This document shows, in pieces, positions 1 to 6,386 of a stretch of 12,854 nt of DNA. The stretch is from an uncultured Lachnospiraceae bacterium (lineage in GTDB: Bacteria > Bacillota > Clostridia > Lachnospirales > Lachnospiraceae), in NCBI GenBank assembly GCA_948468325.1, contig CAOKHR010000041.1, positions 1 through 12,854 of the forward strand. The letters are read 5' to 3'. The position numbers and the translations under genes were made by a program. The notes beneath the pieces were generated by a model. It did not search any database, was not told where the DNA came from, and saw only the letters and a program-made list of their open reading frames with translations. Positions within the stretch are counted from its first letter, which is position 1. Each line of letters starts with the position of its first letter.

Positions 1-1
1 C

Positions 2-172
2 AACAGGATTATTGTATATATTGAAGAAAAGTTCAATTTTATCGGCAGTCTGATTTCTTTTGTGCCGGCAGGAGGAGTCTTTCAGACGCTGGTTCCGGTG
101 GCTTTGATACTTGGTGTGGGAATCGGATTTTTGGGAAGCTGGATTACGATTCGCAAGCATCTGAAAGTATAA
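2..172 (+). CDS. ftsX: Cell division protein FtsX, C-terminal fragment (partial, 5' end outside window)
   Basis: Only the last 56 residues are present. They contain a hydrophobic segment (about residues 28-47 of the fragment, rich in V, L, I and G) followed by a short basic tail, TIRKHLKV, then TAA. This is how FtsX proteins end: the fourth transmembrane helix and a brief cytoplasmic tail. FtsX is the membrane subunit of the ABC-type FtsEX complex, which couples the divisome to activation of peptidoglycan hydrolases. The downstream ctpA gene supports the call, because ftsE-ftsX followed by an S41 protease is a common order in Clostridia. The assignment rests on tail similarity and context, since the large extracellular domain lies outside the window. 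Another FtsX/MacB-fold permease is the main alternative. Confidence 0.85.
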   Translation, partial: NRIIVYIEEKFNFIGSLISFVPAGGVFQTLVPVALILGVGIGFLGSWITIRKHLKV

Positions 173-217
173 CACGACAAAGACAGGACAAATGGAATGA
201 TTTGGGCAGGAAAAACG

Positions 218-223
218 TATAAT
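218..223 (+). promoter_or_regulatory. Possible -10 box upstream of ctpA
   Basis: A perfect TATAAT lies in the ftsX-ctpA gap, 85 bases before the chosen ctpA start. No convincing -35 hexamer is found 16-18 bases upstream (GAATGA at 17) and no TGn extension is present, so this is a weak call. If active, transcription would start near 230, just before the hairpin at 236-270. Confidence 0.3.
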
Positions 224-235
224 GTAAGGTGCCCT

Positions 236-270
236 GGAAACTCCCTGCCAGAATATGGTAGGGAATTTCT
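236..270 (+). promoter_or_regulatory. Leader hairpin between ftsX and ctpA
   Basis: Bases 242-249 pair with 257-264 (8 bp including one G-U) around a 7-base loop at 250-256. After one mismatch (241 x 265), 237-240 pair with 266-269 and a G-U closes the outside. The right arm is followed by mixed sequence (GTATATATTC) rather than a U-run, so it does not look like an intrinsic terminator. It may be a 5' leader or processing structure for ctpA mRNA. Confidence 0.45.
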
Positions 271-307
271 GTATATATTCGTGCTTTTGAGAAAGGATTG
301 TATCAAT

Positions 308-1582
308 ATGGAGTATGAGGAAATAAAAGACGGTGAAGAAATAGAAACGGAAAGCAGGTTTGGCAGGGGTGTTGTAACCGGAATACTGGGGACAGTTCTG
401 GTGGCAGCGGCGTTTATTGCCATTACGACAGCTGTTTTTGGCAGGCGCATTGTTATTGGGCCAAACAGCAGTGCAGAAAATAATCAGACAACCGTACTTA
501 GCAGCGATGTGATGCATAAGGTCAACGAATTGATTGGATATATCAATTTGTATTTTTATGACGACGTGGAAGACGAGAAGCTTGCAGACGGAATTTATGC
601 CGGTTTGCTGGAAGGACTGGAAGACGAATATTCCGAATATTATACACCGCAGGAATATGAAAATCTGCAGATCAGCGCGACGCAGAATTATTATGGAATC
701 GGCGCGGGCCTTTTGCAGGATAAGGACTCCATGCAGGTGACGATTACCCATATATACGAGGGTTCTCCTGCAGAGGCGGCAGGATTAAAAGAAAACGATA
801 TTGTTGTTATGGTGGGAGATATTGAGGCTTCCAGTATGGAGCTTTCCGATTTGGTGACGCATATCCGCGGGGAAGAAGGAACTACAGTTCATCTTCAAAT
901 TTACAGAGAAGGTGAGGCGGATTATCTGGAGTTTGATGTAGAACGTGCCAATATTGATCTTCCTACGGTAGAGCACAGGATGTTAGATGACAACATCGGC
1001 TATATACAGATTCTGGAATTCGGCGCTCCTACGATAAAACAGTTTGAAGCGGCAGTCAGTGATCTTGCCGGACAGGGAATGAAAGGTATGATTATTGATG
1101 TCAGGGATAATCCGGGAGGAATGATTACTTCCGTAACAGGAATCTTAGATGATATTCTTCCGGAAGGTACGGTTGTTTATACACAGGATAAATACGGCAA
1201 ACGTCAGGATTACACTTCGGACGGTTCTACAAAAATGGAGTATCCGATTGCAGTGCTTATAAACGGCAACAGCGCCAGCGCATCAGAAATTTTGGCAGGC
1301 GCCATTCGTGATTTTGAATACGGAACGTTAATCGGTACAAAAACGTTTGGGAAAGGTATTGTGCAGACGATTTTTTCACTATCCGAAGGGGATGCGATTA
1401 AGCTGACCACAGCGAAATATTTTACACCGAAAGGCGAGAATATTCACGGAACCGGAATTGAGCCGGATATTGAACTGAAATTTGAATATCAGGGAGATTT
1501 GTCAAAAAGCTATGACGAATTAAAAGACAATCAGGTATTAAAGGCAGTTGAAGTATTAAATGAGGAGATTTCAGTGAAGTAA
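308..1582 (+). CDS. ctpA: S41-family carboxy-terminal processing protease (CtpA/CtpB type)
   Basis: A serine protease that binds the C-termini of envelope substrates through a PDZ domain and cleaves them outside the membrane. The protein is 424 residues with an acidic cytoplasmic N-terminus, one transmembrane segment or signal anchor (about 21-43), a PDZ domain (about 127-210) and the S41 domain to the end. By alignment from memory with CtpB, the catalytic Ser is S324 in NSASASEI, the Lys is K349 in TFGKG and the supporting Gln is Q353. The substrate-site motif DVRDNPGG lies at 264-271. I chose ATG 308, 10 bases after GAAAGGA. An in-frame ATG at 197 would add 37 residues unlike the family and would translate through the leader hairpin. 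The stop overlaps the next start (TAATG). With ftsX upstream, a role in processing division or cell-wall proteins is plausible, but the substrate is unknown. Confidence 0.93.
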   Translation: MEYEEIKDGEEIETESRFGRGVVTGILGTVLVAAAFIAITTAVFGRRIVIGPNSSAENNQTTVLSSDVMHKVNELIGYINLYFYDDVEDEKLADGIYAGLLEGLEDEYSEYYTPQEYENLQISATQNYYGIGAGLLQDKDSMQVTITHIYEGSPAEAAGLKENDIVVMVGDIEASSMELSDLVTHIRGEEGTTVHLQIYREGEADYLEFDVERANIDLPTVEHRMLDDNIGYIQILEFGAPTIKQFEAAVSDLAGQGMKGMIIDVRDNPGGMITSVTGILDDILPEGTVVYTQDKYGKRQDYTSDGSTKMEYPIAVLINGNSASASEILAGAIRDFEYGTLIGTKTFGKGIVQTIFSLSEGDAIKLTTAKYFTPKGENIHGTGIEPDIELKFEYQGDLSKSYDELKDNQVLKAVEVLNEEISVK

Positions 1583-2067
1583 TGGAAGACAGTAAACATA
1601 AGAGAAAATATATATGGCTTATGGCGGCCGTCTTATGGATGGTTCTTATATTTCATTTTTCAAATCAGAAAGCATCAGAGTCCAGTGAAATCAGCGGGTC
1701 GCTTACTTACCGTATGGCAGAAGGAGTAAGCCGGATGTTTCATTTTGACTGGAACGAAGAGACTCTGCTGAAATATGCCGGTGCAGTGGAGCATCCGGTA
1801 CGGAAAGCGGCGCATATGACAGAATACGCTGTTTTGGCATGGATTCTTTTTGGAAACTGCATACATTATCCGTTGTTACAGAAGAAATCTTATCTATGGG
1901 CAGGCATAGGAGCAGTGCTTTATGCGGCAACAGATGAATTTCATCAGTTGTTTATCGAAGGGCGTTCCGGAGAAGTTGGAGATGTTCTGATTGACGGAAC
2001 GGGAGCTGCTTTAGGACTGCTTTTTCTGTGGATAGCTGTTTCTATAAAAAATAAAAGAAAGAGGTGA
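1582..2067 (+). CDS. VanZ-like family membrane protein
   Basis: A 161-residue integral membrane protein with four predicted hydrophobic helices (about 11-25, 78-96, 104-117 and 141-154). VanZ-family landmarks are present: FHFSNQ after helix 1, RKAAHMTEYAVL at 74-85, DEFHQLF at 118-124 and GRSG followed by DVLIDGTG at 127-141. The founding member VanZ gives low-level teicoplanin resistance by an unclear route. Most relatives are chromosomal with no known function, and nothing here suggests a glycopeptide-resistance cluster. The start codon overlaps the ctpA stop by one base, with GAGGAGA at 1563-1569 as the likely ribosome binding site, so translation is probably coupled to ctpA. The prfB start follows the stop after only five bases. 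Confidence 0.9.
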   Translation: MEDSKHKRKYIWLMAAVLWMVLIFHFSNQKASESSEISGSLTYRMAEGVSRMFHFDWNEETLLKYAGAVEHPVRKAAHMTEYAVLAWILFGNCIHYPLLQKKSYLWAGIGAVLYAATDEFHQLFIEGRSGEVGDVLIDGTGAALGLLFLWIAVSIKNKRKR

Positions 2068-2072
2068 AAGTA

Positions 2073-3210
2073 ATGGTAGAATTAGATCAGTTCAAAACAA
2101 CATTGAACTCTTACAGAGGACCATTAGTGGAAGTGAGGGATTCACTTTGACTTAGCTGTCAAAGAACAGAAAATCCAGGAATTGGAACGGGAGATGGAAG
2201 CTCCTGATTTTTGGGATAATGTAGAATCTTCCCAACAGAAAATGAAAGACTTAAAAAGTCTCAAGGATGATGTGGCAACGTATGCAAAACTGCAGGGACA
2301 GTTTGAAGACATTGAAACACTGATTGAGATGGCAAATGAAGAAAATGACGCTTCTCTGGTGGAGGAAGTGGAAGAAGAGCTGAAAGAATTTGAGGCAACG
2401 TTTGAGGGCATCCGGATGAAGACGCTGTTATCCGGAGAATATGACAAAGATAATGCAATTCTTTCCCTGCATGCAGGAGCTGGAGGAACGGAGTCCTGTG
2501 ACTGGGCCGCAATGCTGTACCGGATGTTTACCAGATGGGCGTCAGACAAAGGATTCCAGGTAGAAGTATTGGATTCTCTGGACGGAGAAGAAGCAGGAAT
2601 TAAATCCATTACATTTCAGGTAAATGGAGAAAATGCCTACGGATATTTGAAATCCGAGCGGGGCGTACACCGTCTGGTACGTATTTCGCCGTTTAATGCA
2701 GCCGGTAAACGGCAGACGTCGTTTGTGTCCTGTGATGTGATGCCGGACATTGAAGAAGATATTGATATAGAAATTAACGATGATGATATAAGGATTGATA
2801 CGTATCGTTCCAGCGGCGCAGGAGGACAGCATATCAATAAGACGTCTTCGGCGATCCGCATTACGCATTTCCCTACGGGAATTGTCGTGCAGTGTCAGAA
2901 TGAGCGTTCCCAGCATATGAACAAAGATAAAGCAATGCAGATGTTAAAAGCCAGACTTTATCTTTTAAAACAGCAGGAAAATGCACAGAAAGCAGCAGGC
3001 ATCCGGGGAGAAGTAGCGGAAATCGGCTGGGGCAGCCAGATACGTTCTTATGTTATGCAGCCGTATACAATGGTAAAAGACCACCGCACCGGAGTAGAAA
3101 CGGGCAATGTAGACAGTGTTATGGACGGCAAAATAGATTTGTTTATCAACGGCTATTTAAAGTGGCTGTCTCTGGGCTGTCCGGCGGATTTGTCGGGAAG
3201 CGGTGAATAA
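2073..3210 (+). CDS. prfB: Peptide chain release factor 2, with programmed +1 frameshift
   Basis: RF2 recognises UAA and UGA stop codons in the ribosomal A site and triggers release of the finished protein. Frame 0 runs from ATG 2073 (ribosome binding site AGAGGTGA) for 25 codons to CTT 2145-2147, then meets TGA 2148-2150. Skipping base 2148 continues at GAC 2149 and gives a 378-residue protein. The anticodon-like SPF tripeptide falls at residues 205-207 and the catalytic GGQ at 250-252, the same numbers as E. coli RF2, which confirms the join. Residue 246 is Ser, as opposed to the Thr of E. coli K-12 RF2. The N-terminal domain is a helical segment ending near the APDFW motif. It is not a pseudogene: the TGA is the autoregulatory stop. 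A conventional gene caller would start it at an internal ATG such as 2182 and lose the N-terminus. Confidence 0.97.
2136..2151 (+). promoter_or_regulatory. prfB programmed +1 frameshift signal
   Basis: The element consists of an internal Shine-Dalgarno-like AGGGA (2136-2140), four bases, then CTT TGA C (2145-2151). When RF2 is scarce the ribosome pauses at UGA, the peptidyl-tRNA slips from CUU to UUU, and translation resumes at GAC. When RF2 is abundant it terminates at codon 26, so the factor controls its own level. The layout matches the well-known E. coli signal, although the SD-like run is shorter (AGGGA instead of AGGGGG) and one base farther from the slip codon. Confidence 0.95.
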
Positions 3211-3226
3211 CGAGGGGAGGATACTT

Positions 3227-4417
3227 ATGGGAATTATAAGAGCGGCCGGCCAGGCAGTCAGCGGTTCTCTTGCAGACCAGTGGCTGGAAGTAATTGAGCC
3301 GGATAACATGGGAAATATGACAGTGTTTACTTCCGGTGTTAAAATCCGAAAGGGACAGAATGTAAAAGGAAGCGGCCAGACAGTTTCAAACGGTTCGGTC
3401 ATTCATGTGTATGACAATCAGTTTATGATGCTTACAGACGGCGGAAAAGTCATAGACTATACGGCAGAGCCGGGGTATTATAAAGTCGACAATTCTTCGA
3501 TGCCCTCTGTTTTTAACGGGCAGTTAAAAGAAAGCGTCAGGGAAACATTTTCCCGTATCAAATTTGGCGGAGAAACACCGGTGCAGCAGAAAGTATTTTA
3601 CATCAATCTGCAGGAAATCAAAGGAATTAAATTCGGAACGAGAAATCCGGTAAATTATTTTGACGGTTTTTATAATGCAGAATTGTTTTTACGTGCACAC
3701 GGCACATATTCCATTAAGATTACAGATCCGTTATTGTTTTACAGAGAAGTGATTCCGAGAAATGCCGCACAGGTAGAAATTACGGATGTGAATGAGCAGT
3801 ATCTTTCAGAATTTTTAGAGGCACTGCAGTCTTCCATTAATCAGATGTCGGCAGACGGAATCCGGATTTCTTACGTTTCTTCTAAGGGACGTGAATTAAG
3901 CAGATATATGGCGGATGTTTTGGATGATGACTGGAACCGTATGCGCGGCATGGAAATTCAGTCCGTGGGAATTGCAGGCATTTCATATGACGAAGAATCC
4001 CAGAAAATGATCCAGATGCGGAACCAGGGCGCAATGCTGTCCGATCCGACGGTGCGGGAAGGCTATATACAGGGCGCAATGGCCAGGGGATTTGAGGCTG
4101 CGGGGTCAAACGCCAACGGAAGCATGGCCGGATTTATGGGAATGGGCGTAGGCATGCAGGCACAGGGGACAGTGATGGGCAATGCATCTTCCGTCAATCT
4201 GGCGCAGATGCAGATGCAGCAGGCGGCGCAAAAGCAGAATGTACAGATGCAGCCGCAAAATCCGACGGAAAGCTGGACTTGTGTATGCGGTACAAAAAAT
4301 ACAGGGAAATTCTGCAGTGAGTGCGGAAAGCAAAAGCCTGCGGGAGAATGGGTATGCCGGTGCGGTACAAAGAATACCGGAAAATTCTGCAGCGAATGCG
4401 GCAGTCCCAGACCATAG
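3227..4417 (+). CDS. SPFH-domain protein with two C-terminal zinc ribbons (YdjI-like)
   Basis: A soluble-looking protein of 396 residues. Residues about 20-255 resemble the SPFH/virion-core-like family of B. subtilis YdjI, with the typical start MGIIRAAGQAVSGSLADQW and the segment FGTRNPVNYFDGFYNAEL. It has no obvious transmembrane segment. A Gly/Met/Gln-rich linker (about 293-346) joins it to two near-identical zinc ribbons with C352/C354/C363/C366 and C377/C379/C388/C391. I chose ATG 3227 because GGGGAGG lies six bases upstream. The in-frame GTG at 3203 would overlap prfB and has no such site. SPFH proteins (flotillin, prohibitin, HflK/C) form oligomeric rings that organise membrane areas. 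In B. subtilis the YdjI protein links PspA to membrane proteins YdjG and YdjH, and homologues of both follow directly here. Function in this organism is inferred. Confidence 0.85.
   Translation: MGIIRAAGQAVSGSLADQWLEVIEPDNMGNMTVFTSGVKIRKGQNVKGSGQTVSNGSVIHVYDNQFMMLTDGGKVIDYTAEPGYYKVDNSSMPSVFNGQLKESVRETFSRIKFGGETPVQQKVFYINLQEIKGIKFGTRNPVNYFDGFYNAELFLRAHGTYSIKITDPLLFYREVIPRNAAQVEITDVNEQYLSEFLEALQSSINQMSADGIRISYVSSKGRELSRYMADVLDDDWNRMRGMEIQSVGIAGISYDEESQKMIQMRNQGAMLSDPTVREGYIQGAMARGFEAAGSNANGSMAGFMGMGVGMQAQGTVMGNASSVNLAQMQMQQAAQKQNVQMQPQNPTESWTCVCGTKNTGKFCSECGKQKPAGEWVCRCGTKNTGKFCSECGSPRP
4274..4402 (+). repeat. Tandem duplicated zinc-ribbon coding unit
   Basis: Two 54-base units, 4274-4327 and 4349-4402, lie 75 bases apart in frame, each encoding an 18-residue ribbon beginning with Trp and containing CGTKNTGKFCSECG. 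By eye 41 of 54 bases match, and most differences after the first four codons are silent. The pattern indicates an old internal duplication kept under protein-level selection. Confidence 0.8.
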
Positions 4418-4441
4418 TATACAGTACAGTGAGGAAGAATC

Positions 4442-5461
4442 ATGTCAGTAATAAGTTTAAAATGTCCCAATTGTGACGCGGAATTGATTTTTGATCCGGC
4501 GACGCAGAAATATAAATGTGAGTACTGTCAGTCTCTTTTTTCCGAGGAGGAGACTGACGGTTTGCAGCAGCAGGGCGGACAGGACGCGGACGGAGTCGTG
4601 TATCACTGTCCAAGCTGCGGTGCAGAGATTGTTACGGATCAGACAACGGCGGCATCCTTTTGTTATTATTGCCACAATCCGGTTGTGCTGGGCGGAAGGC
4701 TTGGCGGAGAGTTTCTGCCGGATAAAATCATACCGTTTTCCGTTGACCGGACAGAAGCAAAAAAACTGTTTCTGGAATATTTTAAGAAAAAGAAATTTAT
4801 ACCGAAAGCTTTTTTTAATAAGAATCAGATGGATCATCTTTCCGGCGTCTATTTTCCTTACTGGGTGTATCAGGCATCCATAAAAGGCAGTATGAGGGCA
4901 AAAGGAACTAAGAAAAGAGTATGGATAAGCGGCGGTCGGGAATTTACAGAGACACGTTTTTTTGAAATAGAGCGGGAAGGAAATATTGCTTTAGAAGATA
5001 TGACGGAAAATGCCCTTAAAAAAGCAAATCATGTGCTGGCGGAAGGTATCCTGCCTTACCGTATGAGGGAAGCAAAGCCGTTTCGGTTCGGATTTCTTTC
5101 CGGTTTTCTGGCGGAAAAGCGGGATATTGAAAAAAGTCAGATTTCCCAGAAGCTTAAAAAAGAGGCGGAAGAATATGCAGAGAAGATGCTGCGCGAATCC
5201 GTCGGAGGGTATCAGACCGTTACGGGTACGCAGACGCGTTATGTGACTCAGCAGGAAAAGTATGAATATGTGCTGCTTCCGGTCTGGACACTTACCTATC
5301 AGGGGAGAAACAACAAGACGTATTATTATTCCATGAACGGACAGACAAAAAAAGTCTGCGGAAAGCTGCCTGTGGATTATAAAAAGGTGACGCTTACGGC
5401 TTTTCTGTTGGCAATTACCGTATTTTTATCTTTGCTTGCGGGAGGATATTTTTTATGGTAG
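4442..5461 (+). CDS. Double zinc-ribbon protein with C-terminal membrane anchor (YdjG-like, TFIIB-type zinc finger family)
   Basis: A 339-residue protein with two N-terminal four-cysteine ribbons, C8/C11/C26/C29 and C56/C59/C74/C77. A long soluble middle region (about 90-305) contains the family-like segments FFNKNQMDHLSGVYFPYWV and YEYVLLPVWTLTY. One hydrophobic helix follows (about 316-338, ending GGYFLW at the very C-terminus), so the bulk should be cytoplasmic and tail-anchored. Databases often name such proteins for TFIIB-type zinc ribbons, but nothing suggests a transcription factor. The order and anchor fit B. subtilis YdjG, a membrane partner of the SPFH protein YdjI. The gene starts 24 bases after the SPFH gene with GAGGAAG as ribosome binding site, and its last seven bases overlap the next gene. 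The biochemical activity is unknown. Confidence 0.82.
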   Translation: MSVISLKCPNCDAELIFDPATQKYKCEYCQSLFSEEETDGLQQQGGQDADGVVYHCPSCGAEIVTDQTTAASFCYYCHNPVVLGGRLGGEFLPDKIIPFSVDRTEAKKLFLEYFKKKKFIPKAFFNKNQMDHLSGVYFPYWVYQASIKGSMRAKGTKKRVWISGGREFTETRFFEIEREGNIALEDMTENALKKANHVLAEGILPYRMREAKPFRFGFLSGFLAEKRDIEKSQISQKLKKEAEEYAEKMLRESVGGYQTVTGTQTRYVTQQEKYEYVLLPVWTLTYQGRNNKTYYYSMNGQTKKVCGKLPVDYKKVTLTAFLLAITVFLSLLAGGYFLW

Positions 5462-6309
5462 AGAAAAAGAAAAAATTGGGCTGTCTGCTGTTTTTTGTGA
5501 TGATATGTTTCTTTGTATCTGTTTTTTTCAATCCCCGAATCTGCAGTGCAGAAGATATAGGGACAGAAAGTCTGGTCACTGTCAGCGACGATGCCTCTCT
5601 TCTTGCGGAAGGAGAGATAAAAAAGCTGCAGGATATGGGAGAAAAACTGGCGGAAAAGAGCGGATGGAATGTCATCGTATCTACTTGTGACGATACAGCG
5701 GGGAGAACGGCACAGACGACTTGTGAAGATTATTTTAATACATATACAACAGGCGATAACGGAATCAGCTGTCTTGTTGATATGGATCACCGCGAAATAT
5801 ATCTTTCCACTGCGGGAGACGCCATACTCTATTTAAATGACAAAAGGATAGATGAAATTTTAGATCAGGCGTATGAGGCAGTTTCAGAAGGTGATTATGC
5901 GCAGTGTCTTTCTTCCATGATTTCCGGCGCCGAAGAAGCTTATAAAGCGGGCGTGCCGGACAATGCGGTTATTTATGATGAAGACACGGGGGAGCGGACC
6001 GTTAACCGGAAGCTGACAAGGATGGAAATATTAATTGCCCTGCTTTTCGGCTGTGCGGCCGGAGGAATCGTTTTTGCGTCTATACTGGGCAAATACCGTT
6101 TGAAATGGGGCACGTACCGGTATGATTTTCATGATTCGGGAGTGCTTTCACTGGATAAAAAAGAGGACCGTTTCGTCAACCAGGTGGTTACGCACAGAAA
6201 GCTTCCCCAGAATAATGGAAGTACATCTTCTTCCGGCAGCAGGAACAAAAGTACAGTACATACCGGTTCCGGCGGCAGAAAATTTGGAGGCGGCGGACGC
6301 AGATTCTGA
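5455..6309 (+). CDS. TPM-domain membrane protein (YdjH-like)
   Basis: A 284-residue protein. Residues 5-25 form a basic, strongly hydrophobic signal sequence, with possible cleavage after CSA (residue 32). A TPM (TLP18.3/Psb32/MOLO-1) domain covers about 42-165, including the WNVIVST strand and GDNGISCLVD. A transmembrane helix follows at about 190-212, then a basic cytoplasmic segment and a low-complexity tail rich in Ser, Gly and Arg ending GGGGRRF, typical of these proteins. Some TPM domains have phosphatase activity or act in protein quality control; here the role is unknown. The start codon is seven bases inside the upstream gene, with GGGAGGA eight bases before it, implying translational coupling. 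Architecture and position match YdjH of the B. subtilis PspA-associated set. Confidence 0.83.
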   Translation: MVEKKKKLGCLLFFVMICFFVSVFFNPRICSAEDIGTESLVTVSDDASLLAEGEIKKLQDMGEKLAEKSGWNVIVSTCDDTAGRTAQTTCEDYFNTYTTGDNGISCLVDMDHREIYLSTAGDAILYLNDKRIDEILDQAYEAVSEGDYAQCLSSMISGAEEAYKAGVPDNAVIYDEDTGERTVNRKLTRMEILIALLFGCAAGGIVFASILGKYRLKWGTYRYDFHDSGVLSLDKKEDRFVNQVVTHRKLPQNNGSTSSSGSRNKSTVHTGSGGRKFGGGGRRF

Positions 6310-6319
6310 AAAAAATCAG

Positions 6320-6348
6320 TTGCAAGCCTATTTAGATTGTGATATAAA
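6320..6348 (+). promoter_or_regulatory. Sigma-A-type promoter for the hom cluster
   Basis: TTGCAA (6320-6325), a 17-base spacer, and TATAAA (6343-6348) preceded by TGA, which is an extended -10 (TG at 6340-6341). The predicted start near 6355 gives a leader of about 32 bases before hom. This leader is too short for a lysine riboswitch or T-box, so any regulation would be at initiation or by feedback on the enzymes. It is the best promoter in an intergenic position in the window. Confidence 0.65.
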
Positions 6349-6386
6349 AATGGATGAAGTGGGAAATATGCGAATTGGAGGAAATT

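Noticed and set aside
197..307. 37-residue N-terminal extension of CtpA
   Set aside because: The extension runs through the leader hairpin and the possible -10 box, does not resemble the family, and ATG 308 has its own ribosome binding site.
2073..2150. Short frame ending at TGA before an apparently N-terminally truncated RF2, suggesting a pseudogene
   Set aside because: The CTT TGA C site, upstream AGGGA and correct residue numbering after the join identify the normal programmed frameshift of prfB.
3203..3226. GTG start for the SPFH gene, overlapping the prfB stop
   Set aside because: ATG 3227 has GGGGAGG six bases upstream and gives the family-typical N-terminus. The GTG has no comparable site.
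4063..4470. Reverse-strand open frames over the zinc-ribbon region, and similar minus-strand frames elsewhere
   Set aside because: They lie opposite well-supported genes, are biased to Cys, His and Pro from the complementary sequence, and lack start signals. No minus-strand gene is supported anywhere in the window.
6310..6386. Possible lysine riboswitch or T-box ahead of the hom and aspartate kinase genes
   Set aside because: The gap is 77 bases including the promoter, far too short for either element, and no matching stems or T-box sequence are seen.
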